From: Streptomyces roseolus
GTDB lineage: Bacteria > Actinomycetota > Actinomycetes > Streptomycetales > Streptomycetaceae
Length of the DNA: 64,000 nucleotides
Reading direction: 5' to 3'
Assembly: GCF_014649855.1 (NCBI RefSeq)
Contig: NZ_BMTV01000001.1
Span: 1 to 64,000, forward strand
The translations under genes were made by a program, and so were the position numbers. The notes below the pieces were generated by a model. The model was given only the letters and a program-made list of their open reading frames with translations, did not search any database and was not told where the DNA came from. This document shows positions 54,368 to 63,541 of the stretch, piece by piece. Position 1 is the stretch's first letter, and every line of letters begins with the position of its first letter.

Positions 54368-55333
54368 CTACTTGCCGACCAGCCCCTTCTCCTTCAGATA
54401 GGCGGCGGCGACGTCCTCCGGCTTCGCCCGCTCGGCGTCGACCTTGCGGTTGAGTTCGGCGAGATCCGCGGTGGTCAGCACCTTGGTGATCTTGTCGAGG
54501 GCGGCGGCGACCTCGGGCGCGCCGGCCTCCTTCGCGTTCACCACCGGCAGCACGTTGTCCGCGTTCTGCAGGTGCTTGTCGTCCTCCAGGAAGACCAGGC
54601 CGAAGCCGTCGATCGTGGCGTCCGTGGTGGTGGTGAGGACCAGCTGGTCCACCCCGTCCTTGACGGCCTGCTTGGCCTGCGGGGTGCCGACGCCCTTGGG
54701 GTCGACGCCCGTCACGTCGATGCCGTAGGTCTTCTTCAGACCGGGGGCGCAGAAGGGGCGGACCGCGCATTCGTCACCCGCCGCGATCTTCACCTTCAGC
54801 TTCGCCGCGCCGAGATCCGAAAGCGTCTTCAGCTTGTTCTTCTCGGCGAATTCCTTGGACACCGCGAAGGCGTTCTGGTCGACCGCCCCACCCACTTCCA
54901 GGACCTTCAGTCCGCGCGGCTCGGCGAGCTTCCGCAGCGCCTCCACGGTGGCCTTCGCGTCACCGGAGGCGACCGGCTTCTCCTCGGGCGCCTTCGGGCC
55001 GTTCGCCTTGGCGTTGAGGAATTCCGCGAGCGTCGCCGCGTATTCCGGTACGACGTCGATCTCGCCCTTCTCCAGGGCGGGCTCGTACAGCTCGCGGTTC
55101 TTCACGGTGGTGACCGAGACCGAGTAGCCCGCGTCCCGCAGCGACTGCGCGTACAGCTCGGCGAGCACCTTCGACTCGGTGAAGGCGGCGGCCCCGACCA
55201 CCAGGGAGCCCTTGTCGCCGCCGGAGCTCGTCTCCTTGCCCTTCTCCAGGCTGTCGCCGCCGCACGCGGTGAGCGAGACGGCCAGCACGGCGGCACCCAG
55301 CAGCGCGCCGGTGGCGCGCGAGATCCTGTTCAC
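54368..55333 (-). CDS. OpuBC/ProX-type glycine betaine/choline-binding lipoprotein
   Basis: 321 residues. The lipoprotein signal ends LTAC (C24), and the mature protein is a periplasmic-binding-protein fold with the OpuAC/OsmF-type segments VVGAAAFTESKVLAELYAQ, IDVVPEYAATLAEFL, LVLTTTTDATIDGFGLVFLED and VLPVVNAKEAG. It captures compatible solutes for the ABC importer encoded with it. GTG 55333 start. The two permease genes are upstream on the same strand. Confidence 0.93.
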   Translation of the reverse strand: MNRISRATGALLGAAVLAVSLTACGGDSLEKGKETSSGGDKGSLVVGAAAFTESKVLAELYAQSLRDAGYSVSVTTVKNRELYEPALEKGEIDVVPEYAATLAEFLNAKANGPKAPEEKPVASGDAKATVEALRKLAEPRGLKVLEVGGAVDQNAFAVSKEFAEKNKLKTLSDLGAAKLKVKIAAGDECAVRPFCAPGLKKTYGIDVTGVDPKGVGTPQAKQAVKDGVDQLVLTTTTDATIDGFGLVFLEDDKHLQNADNVLPVVNAKEAGAPEVAAALDKITKVLTTADLAELNRKVDAERAKPEDVAAAYLKEKGLVGK

Positions 55334-55369
55334 GTCTTTCCGTCCTTCTCTTTCGGTGTTCCGAGTACG

Positions 55370-56047
55370 TCAAGTCCGGGGCGGCCGGGGCACCAGGAGC
55401 CGGTCCACGCCGACCAGCACGCCCTCCACCACGAGCGCGAGCAGCGCCACCAGGACGGCGCCCGCGACCACCTGGGCGGTGTCGTACAGCGCGAAGCCGG
55501 CGGTGATGATCCGGCCGAGGCCGCCCTGGCCGACCATGGCGGCGATGGTCGCGGTGGCGACCACCTGCACGGCGGCGGAGCGTACCCCCGTCATGACCAC
55601 CGGGGCCGCCAGCGGCAGCTCCACCCGGCCGAAGACCTGAAGGCCCGTCATCCCCATGCCCCGGGCGGCCCGGACGGCCGCCCGGTCGACCTCGCGCACG
55701 CCCACGTACGCGTTGGTCAGCAGCGGCGGTATCGCGAAGAGGACCAGCGCGGTCACGGTCGGCACGTATCCCGCGTTCCGCAGCGGGGAGACCATGAAGA
55801 GGGCGAGGACCGCGAAGACCGGGACGGCCCGCCCCACGTTCGACACGTTCACCGCCAGCGCGCCGCCGCGCCCGAGGTGGCCGAGCCAGAGGCCCAGCGG
55901 CAGCGCGACCGCGCCGGCGATCAGCAGCGCGAGCCCGCTCACGTACACGTGCTCGGCGAGGCGCGCCCCGATGCCCTCCTCGCCGGTCCAGTGCGCGCCG
56001 GTGGTGAGCCAGGTCCACGCGTCCGTCACGACCCCCACCTCACTCAC
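55370..56047 (-). CDS. Glycine betaine/choline ABC transporter permease (OpuB/OsmY type)
   Basis: 225 residues with about six membrane helices. The coupling motif region RAARGMGMTGLQVFGRVELPLAAPVVMTGVR matches the EAA loop of OpuBB/OpuBD permeases. GTG 56047 start, overlapping the upstream permease by eight bases. Together with the second permease it forms the membrane channel. Confidence 0.92.
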   Translation of the reverse strand: MSEVGVVTDAWTWLTTGAHWTGEEGIGARLAEHVYVSGLALLIAGAVALPLGLWLGHLGRGGALAVNVSNVGRAVPVFAVLALFMVSPLRNAGYVPTVTALVLFAIPPLLTNAYVGVREVDRAAVRAARGMGMTGLQVFGRVELPLAAPVVMTGVRSAAVQVVATATIAAMVGQGGLGRIITAGFALYDTAQVVAGAVLVALLALVVEGVLVGVDRLLVPRPPRT

Positions 56048-56726
56048 CCCCCGGCGCGCCCTGGGCCCTGGACCAGGGCGTGAGCAGCCGCTGGAGGCCC
56101 AGGAGCAGCACGTCGGCGACGACGGCGAGCAGCACGCAGAGCACCGAGGCGGCGAGCACCTGCGCCTTGAAGAAGGTGGGCAGGGCGTCCTCGATGAGAT
56201 TGCCGAGGCCTCCGCGGCCGACGACCGAGCCGATGGTGGTGAGGGCGATGGTGGAGACCGTGGCCATCCGGACGCCGGCCATCAGGACCGGCAGCGCGAG
56301 GGGCAGTTCGACCTGCCAGAGCAGACGCCAGGGGCCGAAGCCGAGGCCCCGGGCGGCCTCCCGGGTCTCGGCCGGCACGGCTTCGAGGCCGGCCAGCGCG
56401 TTCCGCACGAGGATCGTCAGGGCGTACAGCACGAGGCCGGTGACGACGAGCGCGGAGGAGAGCCCGAAGACGGGCAGCAGCAGCGAGAACATGGCGAGCG
56501 ACGGCACCGTGTAGAGCAGGGTGGTGAGCCCGAGGACGGGGGTGGCCAGGCGCGGGCGGGCCCGCACCAGGAGGGCCAGCGGCACGGCTACGAGCAGCGC
56601 GATCGCCACGGAGGCGGCGGTGAGGCCGATGTGCTGGACCAGCGCGTCGGTCAGCTCCTCGCGGCGGGTGCGCAGGTACTCCCCGCAGATCCAGTCGTTG
56701 GCGACCAGGCAGTTCGGCGCGCTCAT
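56040..56726 (-). CDS. Glycine betaine/choline ABC transporter permease, second subunit
   Basis: 228 residues. Six or so membrane helices and the EAA-type loop ETREAARGLGFGPWRLLWQVELPLALPVLMAGVRMATV. ATG 56726 has GGGGGAGG upstream and is preferred over an upstream ATG. It heads the permease-permease-binding protein operon and is divergent from its ATPase gene across 163 bp. Confidence 0.93.
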   Translation of the reverse strand: MSAPNCLVANDWICGEYLRTRREELTDALVQHIGLTAASVAIALLVAVPLALLVRARPRLATPVLGLTTLLYTVPSLAMFSLLLPVFGLSSALVVTGLVLYALTILVRNALAGLEAVPAETREAARGLGFGPWRLLWQVELPLALPVLMAGVRMATVSTIALTTIGSVVGRGGLGNLIEDALPTFFKAQVLAASVLCVLLAVVADVLLLGLQRLLTPWSRAQGAPGGE

Positions 56727-56889
56727 CCGGACCTCCCCCAGGTCGCCGCCGCTAGAACGTGTGTCTGACGACGACCCTAACCCGCGCCACCGACGGATCG
56801 GCCGGTCCGCGGCCTCGTGGCGCCCATCCGCCACCTCGCCGCAACACCTCCTTCACACACGCCGGGTGACGAGGGGACACAATGGGCCC

Positions 56890-57873
56890 ATGATCCGGTT
56901 CGAACAGGTGACCAAGCGCTATCCGGACGGCACCACCGCGGTCGACGACCTCTCCTTCGAGGTCGCCGAAGGTGAGCTCGTCACGCTCGTGGGCCCCTCG
57001 GGCTGCGGCAAGACGACCACGATGATGATGGTGAACCGGCTGGTCGAACCGACCGCCGGCCGCGTCCTCGTCGACGGCCACGACATCGCCGGGGTCGACC
57101 CCGTCGCCCTGCGCCGCAAGATCGGCTACGTCATCCAGCAGGTCGGGCTCTTCCCCCACCGCACGGTCCTCGACAACACCGCCACCGTCCCCGCCCTGCT
57201 CGGCTGGAAGAAGACCGCCGCACGCGCGCGTGCCGCCGAACTCCTCGAACTCGTCGGCCTCGACCCCGCCGTCCACGGCTCCCGCTACCCCGCGCAGCTC
57301 TCCGGCGGACAGCGCCAGCGCGTCGGCGTCGCCCGCGCGCTCGCCGCCGACCCGCCGGTCCTCCTCATGGACGAGCCCTTCGGCGCCGTCGACCCGGTCG
57401 TCCGCGAACGGCTCCAGAACGAGTTCCTCGCCCTCCAGGCCACCGTCCGCAAGACCGTCCTCCTCGTCACCCACGACATCGAGGAGGCCGTCCGGATGGG
57501 CGACCGCATGGCCGTCTACGGACAGGGACGCATCGAGCAGTTCGACACCCCGGCCACCGTCCTCGCCTCCCCCGCCACCCCGTACGTGGCCGACTTCGTC
57601 GGCGGCGACCGCGCCCTCAAGCGCCTCGCCGTCACCCCCGTCACGGCCGAGGACCTCGACCCGCTGCCGGACGACGCCCCCGCCCCCGTACCGGGTGCGG
57701 CACCCGGCCCCGCGCCCCGCTCCGTACCCCTCGGAGGCACCCTCAAGGACGCGCTCGCCCTCCTCCTCCAGGACGACTCCGGGCACCTGACCGTCACCGG
57801 CGCCGACGGCCGCCCGCTCGGCACCCTCACCCCCGCCGGGGTGCACCGCGCGCTGCGCCGCGCCGACGCGTAG
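56890..57873 (+). CDS. Glycine betaine/choline ABC transporter ATP-binding protein
   Basis: 327 residues. ATPase domain with Walker A GPSGCGKT, Q-loop IGYVIQQVGLFPH, signature LSGGQRQRVGVARAL, Walker B LLMDEPFGAVD and switch LLVTHDIEEAV. The C-terminal ~90 residues are a linker plus a short CBS-like segment (LKDALALLLQDDSGHLTVTG), as in OpuA-type osmosensing ATPases. Transcribed away from the permeases, so the importer is split over two divergent units that must be co-regulated. A CACGCGCGCGTG copy (57221-57232) reads ARAR. Confidence 0.94.
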   Translation: MIRFEQVTKRYPDGTTAVDDLSFEVAEGELVTLVGPSGCGKTTTMMMVNRLVEPTAGRVLVDGHDIAGVDPVALRRKIGYVIQQVGLFPHRTVLDNTATVPALLGWKKTAARARAAELLELVGLDPAVHGSRYPAQLSGGQRQRVGVARALAADPPVLLMDEPFGAVDPVVRERLQNEFLALQATVRKTVLLVTHDIEEAVRMGDRMAVYGQGRIEQFDTPATVLASPATPYVADFVGGDRALKRLAVTPVTAEDLDPLPDDAPAPVPGAAPGPAPRSVPLGGTLKDALALLLQDDSGHLTVTGADGRPLGTLTPAGVHRALRRADA

Positions 57874-57912
57874 GACCCGCCCGGCCGTGATCCGCCGGGC
57901 CGGCCCCGGGGC

Positions 57913-59025
57913 TCAGTCCGCCCGGAGCTTCCCGCTCATCCACACCAGGCCGGGCGGGATCTCCCGGTTCCACGTGGTGAAGTTGTGCCCGCCGCTCTCC
58001 AGCGTGATCGAGGAGACCCGGGCCGGCGCCCTCACCTTCCGGATGAACTCCCGCGTCGCCTTCAGGTTCCCCTCGCCGGTCCTCGACGTCGTCACCAGGA
58101 ACGACGACGCCGGCTGCGGCCGGTGGTCCAGGCTCCACAGCAGGTCGGCCCGGCGCCGCAGCTCCCGGTCCCCGTGGAACAGGTCGCCGGTCGTCACGTC
58201 CTCCGCCGCCCGGTAGTACGCCGAGAACCCCGCGCCCGCCGCGAACCGGTCCGGATGGTGCAGCGCGATCTTCAGCGCGCAGTAACCCCCCGTCGAGTTC
58301 CCCATGAACCCCCAGTTCCGCGGCTTCGACCCCACCCGGTACGACTCCGAGACCGCCCGCGGCAGGTCCTCCGCGAAGAAGGTCTCCGTCCGCGGGCCGC
58401 CCGGCACGTCCACGCACTCGGTGTCCCGCGGCGGCGCCACCGTCGGCCGCAGCATCACCAGGACCATCGGCTGCATCCGCCCCTCCTTCGCCTGGAGGTA
58501 CGCCGTCCGGGGGTACTTCAGCCCCTTGATCAGGTTCTCCGCCGTGCCCGGATACCCCGTCAGCACCACCGCCGCCGGGAACGACCGCTGCGCGTACCGC
58601 TCCTGGAAGTACTCCGGCGGCAGGTACACGAAGGCCGGCGAGGTGATCCCCGACCGGTCGCCCCGCACCACCACCTCCTGGATCTGCCCGCCCACCGACG
58701 GCCGCGCCCCGCCCGGCACGTCCACCGCCCGCGTCCCCACCACCCGGACGTCCTTCGCGGCGGCGCCGTGGTCGACGACCACCCCCATCTCCTGCTCCTG
58801 GCCGAAGAGATCGGCCCAGGAGCCGTAGAAGAGGAACGAACGGTTCGCCGCGAGCCCCACCGCCGCGAACAGCGCCAGCTGCGTCGCGAACAGCAGCCCC
58901 ACCCTGCCGAGCACCGGCCGCCACCCCCGGCGGGCGAGCCGCGGCCACCACAGCACCGTGACCGCGAACAGCGCGAGGGCCGCCGCCACCGCCGTGACCA
59001 GCGCCGCGCCACTCGTGAGACCCAT
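57913..59025 (-). CDS. Membrane-anchored alpha/beta-hydrolase (esterase D / antigen 85-like)
   Basis: 370 residues from ATG 59025. Two or three N-terminal membrane helices (ALVTAVAAALALFAVTVLW, VGLLFATQLALFAAVGLAA), then an extracytoplasmic hydrolase. The nucleophile Ser sits in FMGNSTGGYCALKIAL (G-x-S-x-G type) and a His near the end (LESGGHNFTTWNREIP). The fold matches PF00756-type putative esterases and mycolyl/acyl transferases. Adjacent and divergent to the lysX-like gene, suggesting a role in cell-envelope modification. Confidence 0.85.
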   Translation of the reverse strand: MGLTSGAALVTAVAAALALFAVTVLWWPRLARRGWRPVLGRVGLLFATQLALFAAVGLAANRSFLFYGSWADLFGQEQEMGVVVDHGAAAKDVRVVGTRAVDVPGGARPSVGGQIQEVVVRGDRSGITSPAFVYLPPEYFQERYAQRSFPAAVVLTGYPGTAENLIKGLKYPRTAYLQAKEGRMQPMVLVMLRPTVAPPRDTECVDVPGGPRTETFFAEDLPRAVSESYRVGSKPRNWGFMGNSTGGYCALKIALHHPDRFAAGAGFSAYYRAAEDVTTGDLFHGDRELRRRADLLWSLDHRPQPASSFLVTTSRTGEGNLKATREFIRKVRAPARVSSITLESGGHNFTTWNREIPPGLVWMSGKLRAD

Positions 59026-59177
59026 CAGACGTCCGCACCTTCCCTCGTGGCGACTTCCCGGACGTCCCGACGACTTCCTGAGAATTTCCCGTGCCCGAAT
59101 GAACCCGCCCCCGCGCAGCCCCGTCCTAAGGGGCGTCCCGAACAGGGCCGAAAACGACCACGGAAGCACGGGAAGCG

Positions 59178-61022
59178 ATGTCTGTCACGGTAGATGGGGA
59201 CAAAACATCATCGGTTCCGGTTCGGGTCCGCCGAATTCTCCGCGGCCCACGGCCGGAACGGATCCCCTCCCTCATCGGCACGGCCTGCACCCTCGTCGGC
59301 CTCCTCGACATCGCCGCCGGAGTCTTCCCCCGCTTCCGCGCCAGCCGCGTCCACGCCCTCGCCGAAGTCCTCCCCGGCACCCTGGGCCCCCTCTCCGCCG
59401 CCGTCTCGCTCAGCGCCGGCGTCCTCCTGCTCCTCCTCGCCCACGGCCTCAAGCGCCACAAGCGACGCGCCTGGCGCGCCGTCGTCCTCCTCCTGCCGCT
59501 CGGCGCCGTCGCCCAGTTCGTCTGGCGCCACTCGGTCCTCGGCTCCCTGCTCTCCCTCGGCCTGCTCGCCCTGCTGCTGCGCCACCGCGACCAGTTCGCC
59601 GCCCTCCCCGACCCCCGCAGCCGCTGGCGCGCCCTCGCCAACTTCGTCGTGCTGGGCGCCGGTTCCCTCGCCCTCGGCCTCGTCGTCGTCAGCGCCCACC
59701 CCCGCCGCGTCGTCGGCGACCCCAGCCTCACCGACCGCCTCGAACACGTCCTCCTCGGGCTCGTCGGCGTCGAAGGACCCGTCGCCTACACCCACGGCGT
59801 CGACTGGACCGTCGGCTACTCCCTCGGCGCCCTCGGCACGCTCACCGCGCTGACCACCCTCTACCTGGCCCTGCGCCCCGAACACCCCGCCGCCCGCCTC
59901 ACCGACGAGGACGAGACCCGCCTCCGCGCCCTCCTCGACCAGCACGGCGGCCGCGACTCCCTCGGCCACTTCGCCCTCCGCCACGACAAGGGCGTCGTCT
60001 TCTCCCCCAGCGGCAAGGCAGCCGTCTGCTACCGCGTCGTCTCCGGCGTCATGCTCGCCAGCGGCGACCCCATCGGCGACGTCGAGGCCTGGCCCGGCGC
60101 CATCGAACGCTTCATGGACGAGGCCCGCGCCCACTCCTGGACCCCCGCCGTCATGGGCTGCTCCGAGACCGGCGGCCAGGTCTGGACCCGCGAGACCGGC
60201 CTCGACGCCCTCGAACTCGGCGACGAGGCCGTCATCGACGTCGACGCCTTCTCCCTCTCCGGCCGCGCCATGCGCAACGTCCGCCAGATGGTCAAGCGGA
60301 TCGAGCGCGGCGGCTACACCACCCGCGTGCGCCGGGTCCGCGACCTCTCCGACGACGAACTCGACCGCGTCCGCGAAGCCGCCGCCGCCTGGCGCGGCAC
60401 CGACACCGAACGCGGCTTCTCCATGGCCCTCGGCCGCATCGGCGCCCCCGGCGACGGCGACGCCGTCATAGCGACCGCCCACCTCACCGACCCCGACGGA
60501 ACCGAAAGCCCCTACGGCGACCTCAAAGCCATGATCCACTTCGTGCCCTGGGGCCCCGACGGCATGTCCCTGGAACTCATGCGCCGCGACCGTTCCGCCG
60601 ACCCCGGCATGAACGAACTCCTCATCGTCGCCGCCCTCCAGGCCGCCCCCGGCCTCGCCATCCGCCGCGTCTCCCTCAACTTCGCCATGTTCCGCTCCAC
60701 CCTCGCCCGCGGCGAACGCATCGGCGCCGGACCCGTCCTCCGCCTCTGGCGCGGCCTCCTCCTCTTCCTCTCCCGCTGGTTCCAGATCGAGTCCCTCTAC
60801 AAGTTCAACGCCAAGTTCCAGCCCCGCTGGGAACCCCGCTTCGTCGTCTACCGCGCCGGCCGCGACCTCCCCCGCATCGGCCTCGCCGCCATGCAGGCCG
60901 AAGGCTTCCTCACCCTCTCCCTGCCCCGCCCCTTCACCCGCCGCCGCCCCGCCCGGGCCCCCCGCCCCTGCGCCCACACGGTCCACCGGCACGCGGGCCG
61001 CGAAGAGGTCGGCACGGCCTGA
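59178..61022 (+). CDS. MprF/LysX-type phosphatidylglycerol-modifying membrane protein (DUF2156)
   Basis: 614 residues. About six N-terminal membrane helices (for example LLDIAAGVFPRF, VSLSAGVLLLLLAHGL, FVVLGAGSLALGLVVVSA), then a cytosolic GNAT-like DUF2156 domain: KGVVFSPSGKAAVCYRV, VMLASGDPIGD, DALELGDEAVIDVDAFSLSG, GRAMRNVRQMVKRIE, MSLELMRRD, and the closing KFNAKFQPRWEPRFVVYR. This is the MprF/LysX aminoacyl-phosphatidylglycerol synthase domain. The lysyl-tRNA synthetase domain present in mycobacterial LysX is absent here, so it depends on a separate tRNA synthetase. Divergent from the esterase gene. Confidence 0.9.
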   Translation: MSVTVDGDKTSSVPVRVRRILRGPRPERIPSLIGTACTLVGLLDIAAGVFPRFRASRVHALAEVLPGTLGPLSAAVSLSAGVLLLLLAHGLKRHKRRAWRAVVLLLPLGAVAQFVWRHSVLGSLLSLGLLALLLRHRDQFAALPDPRSRWRALANFVVLGAGSLALGLVVVSAHPRRVVGDPSLTDRLEHVLLGLVGVEGPVAYTHGVDWTVGYSLGALGTLTALTTLYLALRPEHPAARLTDEDETRLRALLDQHGGRDSLGHFALRHDKGVVFSPSGKAAVCYRVVSGVMLASGDPIGDVEAWPGAIERFMDEARAHSWTPAVMGCSETGGQVWTRETGLDALELGDEAVIDVDAFSLSGRAMRNVRQMVKRIERGGYTTRVRRVRDLSDDELDRVREAAAAWRGTDTERGFSMALGRIGAPGDGDAVIATAHLTDPDGTESPYGDLKAMIHFVPWGPDGMSLELMRRDRSADPGMNELLIVAALQAAPGLAIRRVSLNFAMFRSTLARGERIGAGPVLRLWRGLLLFLSRWFQIESLYKFNAKFQPRWEPRFVVYRAGRDLPRIGLAAMQAEGFLTLSLPRPFTRRRPARAPRPCAHTVHRHAGREEVGTA

Positions 61023-61059
61023 AACCGCCCCCGCCCCCGCCGGGCCCTACGCTGGTCAT

Positions 61060-61923
61060 ATGAGTACGACGATCGACCGGGGCGCTCCCCTCGGCCTCCC
61101 CGAGTGGGACCGCTGCGCGGTCATGGGCGTGGTCAACGTGACCCCGGACTCCTTCTCCGACGGCGGCCGCTGGTTCGACACCACGACCGCCGTCAAACAC
61201 GGTCTCGACCTCGCCGCCCAGGGCGCCGACCTCGTCGACGTCGGCGGCGAGTCCACCCGCCCCGGCGCCACCCGCGTCGACGAGGAGGAGGAACTCCGCC
61301 GGGTCGTCCCCGTCGTCCGCGGCCTCGCCGCCGAAGGCGTCACCGTCTCCGTCGACACCATGCGGGCCTCCGTCGCCGCCGCCGCCGTCCAGGCCGGCGC
61401 CACCCTCGTCAACGACGTCAGCGGCGGCCTCGCCGACCCCGGCATGGTCCCCGCCGTCGCCGCCGCCGAGGTCCCCTTCGTCGTCATGCACTGGCGCGGC
61501 TTCAGCGAGTCCATGAACAGCCTCGCCGTCTACGACGACGTCGTCACCGAGGTCGTCACCGAACTCCGCACCCGCATGGAGGCCGTCGTCGACGGCGGCA
61601 TCGCCCCCGAGCGGATCGTGATCGACCCCGGCCTCGGCTTCGCCAAGCTCGCCCCCCACGACCTCGCCCTCGTCGCCCACCTCCCCGAGCTGCGCGCCCT
61701 CGGCCGCCCCCTCCTCGTCGCCGCCTCCCGCAAGCGCTTCCTCGGCCACGTCCTCACCCGCGAACCCGGCGCCACCCCGCCGCCCGCCCGCGAACGCGAC
61801 GCCGCCACCGCCGCCGTCTCCGCCCTCGCCGCCCACGAGGGCGCCTGGGCCGTCCGCGTCCACGAGGTCCGCGCCACCGCCGACGCCGTCCGCGTCGCCC
61901 GCGCCGTCGAAGGAGCCCGGTGA
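61060..61923 (+). CDS. folP: Dihydropteroate synthase
   Basis: 287 residues. TIM barrel with both DHPS signatures: VMGVVNVTPDSFSDGG at the N-terminus and LVDVGGESTRPGA, then SVDTMR, VNDVSGG, IDPGLGFAK and SRKRFLG. It condenses pABA with dihydropterin pyrophosphate and is the target of sulphonamides. TACGCT lies six bases before the ATG with no ribosome site, so it is probably leaderless. It begins the folate operon, with overlaps to the next gene. Confidence 0.96.
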   Translation: MSTTIDRGAPLGLPEWDRCAVMGVVNVTPDSFSDGGRWFDTTTAVKHGLDLAAQGADLVDVGGESTRPGATRVDEEEELRRVVPVVRGLAAEGVTVSVDTMRASVAAAAVQAGATLVNDVSGGLADPGMVPAVAAAEVPFVVMHWRGFSESMNSLAVYDDVVTEVVTELRTRMEAVVDGGIAPERIVIDPGLGFAKLAPHDLALVAHLPELRALGRPLLVAASRKRFLGHVLTREPGATPPPARERDAATAAVSALAAHEGAWAVRVHEVRATADAVRVARAVEGAR

Positions 61924-62426
61924 CCGCCGGGGACCCCCCGGCCCCCGCCGGACGCGAGGCCGACCTCGCCGCCGTCGAAGCCGCCAACACCGCCTTCTAC
62001 GCGGCGCTGGAGGAGGGCGACTTCGACCGCCTCGAAGACCTCTGGCTCGACGACGGCGCCACCACCATCTCCTGCGTCCACCCCGGCTGGCCCGTCCTCA
62101 CCGGCCGCGGCGAGGTCCTCCGCTCGTACGCGCTGATCATGGCGCACACCGACTACATCCAGTTCTTCCTCACCGACGTACGGATCTCCCTCGCCGACGA
62201 CACCGCCCTCGTCACCTGCACCGAGAACATCCTCAGCGGCGGACCCGCCGAGGACGGCGCCGAGCTCGGCCCCCTCGTCGGCCAGCTCGTCGTCGCCACC
62301 AACACCTTCCGCAGGACCCCCGAAGGGTGGCGGATCTGGTCCCACCACGCCTCCCCCGTCATCGCCGAAGCCGACGACGACACGCCCCCCGCGACCCCCG
62401 CCGACGACGCCGGACCCTCCGCCTGA
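61920..62426 (+). CDS. NTF2/SnoaL-like protein in the folate operon
   Basis: 168 residues from GTG 61920, four bases overlapping the folP stop (GTGA), so it is translationally coupled. The core FYAALEEGDFDRLEDLWLDD, SCVHPGWPVLTGRGEVL, LVTCTENIL and GWRIWSHHASPV is the NTF2-like alpha/beta cone. It has no assigned reaction; the operon position suggests a role linked to folate or pterin synthesis. C-terminus is acidic and Pro-rich. Confidence 0.9.
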   Translation: MTAGDPPAPAGREADLAAVEAANTAFYAALEEGDFDRLEDLWLDDGATTISCVHPGWPVLTGRGEVLRSYALIMAHTDYIQFFLTDVRISLADDTALVTCTENILSGGPAEDGAELGPLVGQLVVATNTFRRTPEGWRIWSHHASPVIAEADDDTPPATPADDAGPSA

Positions 62427-62537
62427 CGCCCCCGACAGCAAGCGCTGTCGGGGGCCGCAGGTAGATTCGATGGAGGACACCCGGCCGTCCGCACCCGGCT
62501 GCGTGCCTCCGCAACTACGACAGCAGGAGTGATTCGC

Positions 62538-62897
62538 GTGGATCGTGTCGCGCTGCGCGGCCTCAAGGCCCGAGGTCACCACGGCGTCTTCCCCAAGGAG
62601 CGCGAGGAGGGACAGACCTTCATCGTGGACCTGGTCCTCGGCCTCGACACCCGCCCGGCGGCCGCCGACGACGACCTCACCAAGACCGTCCACTACGGCA
62701 TCGTCGCCGAAGAGGTCGTCGACGTCGTCCAGGGCGAGCCCGTGGACCTGATCGAGACCCTCGCCGAGCGCATCGCCCAGCAGTGCCTCAGCCACGCGGG
62801 CGTGCAGGAGGTCGAGGTGGTCGTCCACAAGCCGGACGCCCCCATCACCGTCCCCTTCGACGACGTCACCATCACGATCACCCGGAGCCGACGATGA
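62538..62897 (+). CDS. folB: Dihydroneopterin aldolase
   Basis: 119 residues, exactly the family length. DRVALRGLKARGHHGVFPKE, then HYGIVAEEV and LIETLAERIA are the family blocks. It cleaves dihydroneopterin to hydroxymethyl-dihydropterin. GTG 62538 is chosen because AGGAG (62525-62529) is eight bases upstream; a GTG nine bases earlier is also in frame. Confidence 0.95.
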   Translation: MDRVALRGLKARGHHGVFPKEREEGQTFIVDLVLGLDTRPAAADDDLTKTVHYGIVAEEVVDVVQGEPVDLIETLAERIAQQCLSHAGVQEVEVVVHKPDAPITVPFDDVTITITRSRR

Positions 62898-63493
62898 AAC
62901 CGAGCCAGAGCGACCCCACCGTCCAGCCCGTGCCGGCCTCCGTCGTCGAGACCGTCGACGCCGCCGACACCACCCTCTCCAACCCCCGATGGGCCGTCGT
63001 CGCCCTCGGGGCCAACCTCGGCAACCGCCTGGAGAACCTCCAGGGAGCCGTCGACGCCCTCGCCGACACCCCCGGCCTCCGCGTCAAGGCCGTCTCCCCC
63101 GTCTACGAGACGGAGCCCTGGGGCGTCGAGCCCGGCAGCCAGCCCTCGTACCTCAACGCCGTCGCCGTCGTACGGACCACCCTGCCGCCCTCCTCCCTCC
63201 TGGAGCGCGCCCAGGCCGTCGAGGAGGCCTTCCACCGCGTCCGGGACGAGCGCTGGGGCGCCCGCACCCTCGACGTCGACATCGTCGCCTACGCGGACGT
63301 GGTCTCCGACGACCCGGTCCTCACCCTCCCGCACCCCCGGGCCCACCAGCGCGCCTTCGTGCTGGCCCCCTGGCACGACGTGGACCCCGAGGCCCAGCTC
63401 CCCGGCCACGGCGCCGTGACCGCCCTCCTGGCCGCCGTCGGCCGCACGGGCCTGACGCCCCGCCCCGACCTGGAACTCCGTCTCCCCGAGTAA
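62894..63493 (+). CDS. folK: 2-amino-4-hydroxy-6-hydroxymethyldihydropteridine pyrophosphokinase
   Basis: 199 residues, ~35 longer than typical because of an N-terminal extension. HPPK signatures: VVALGANLGNRLENLQ and RWGARTLDVDIVAY, with YETEPWG. ATG 62894 overlaps the folB stop (ATGA). It makes the substrate of FolP from the product of FolB. Confidence 0.96.
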   Translation: MKPSQSDPTVQPVPASVVETVDAADTTLSNPRWAVVALGANLGNRLENLQGAVDALADTPGLRVKAVSPVYETEPWGVEPGSQPSYLNAVAVVRTTLPPSSLLERAQAVEEAFHRVRDERWGARTLDVDIVAYADVVSDDPVLTLPHPRAHQRAFVLAPWHDVDPEAQLPGHGAVTALLAAVGRTGLTPRPDLELRLPE

Positions 63494-63541
63494 TCGTTAC
63501 GCTACGTGGCAGACCACCCGCGACCACGTGAAGGACTCCCG

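Noticed and set aside
57972..57980. ParB parS-like site
   Set aside because: Only a short CCACGTGG match was seen; the full 14-bp parS consensus is absent.
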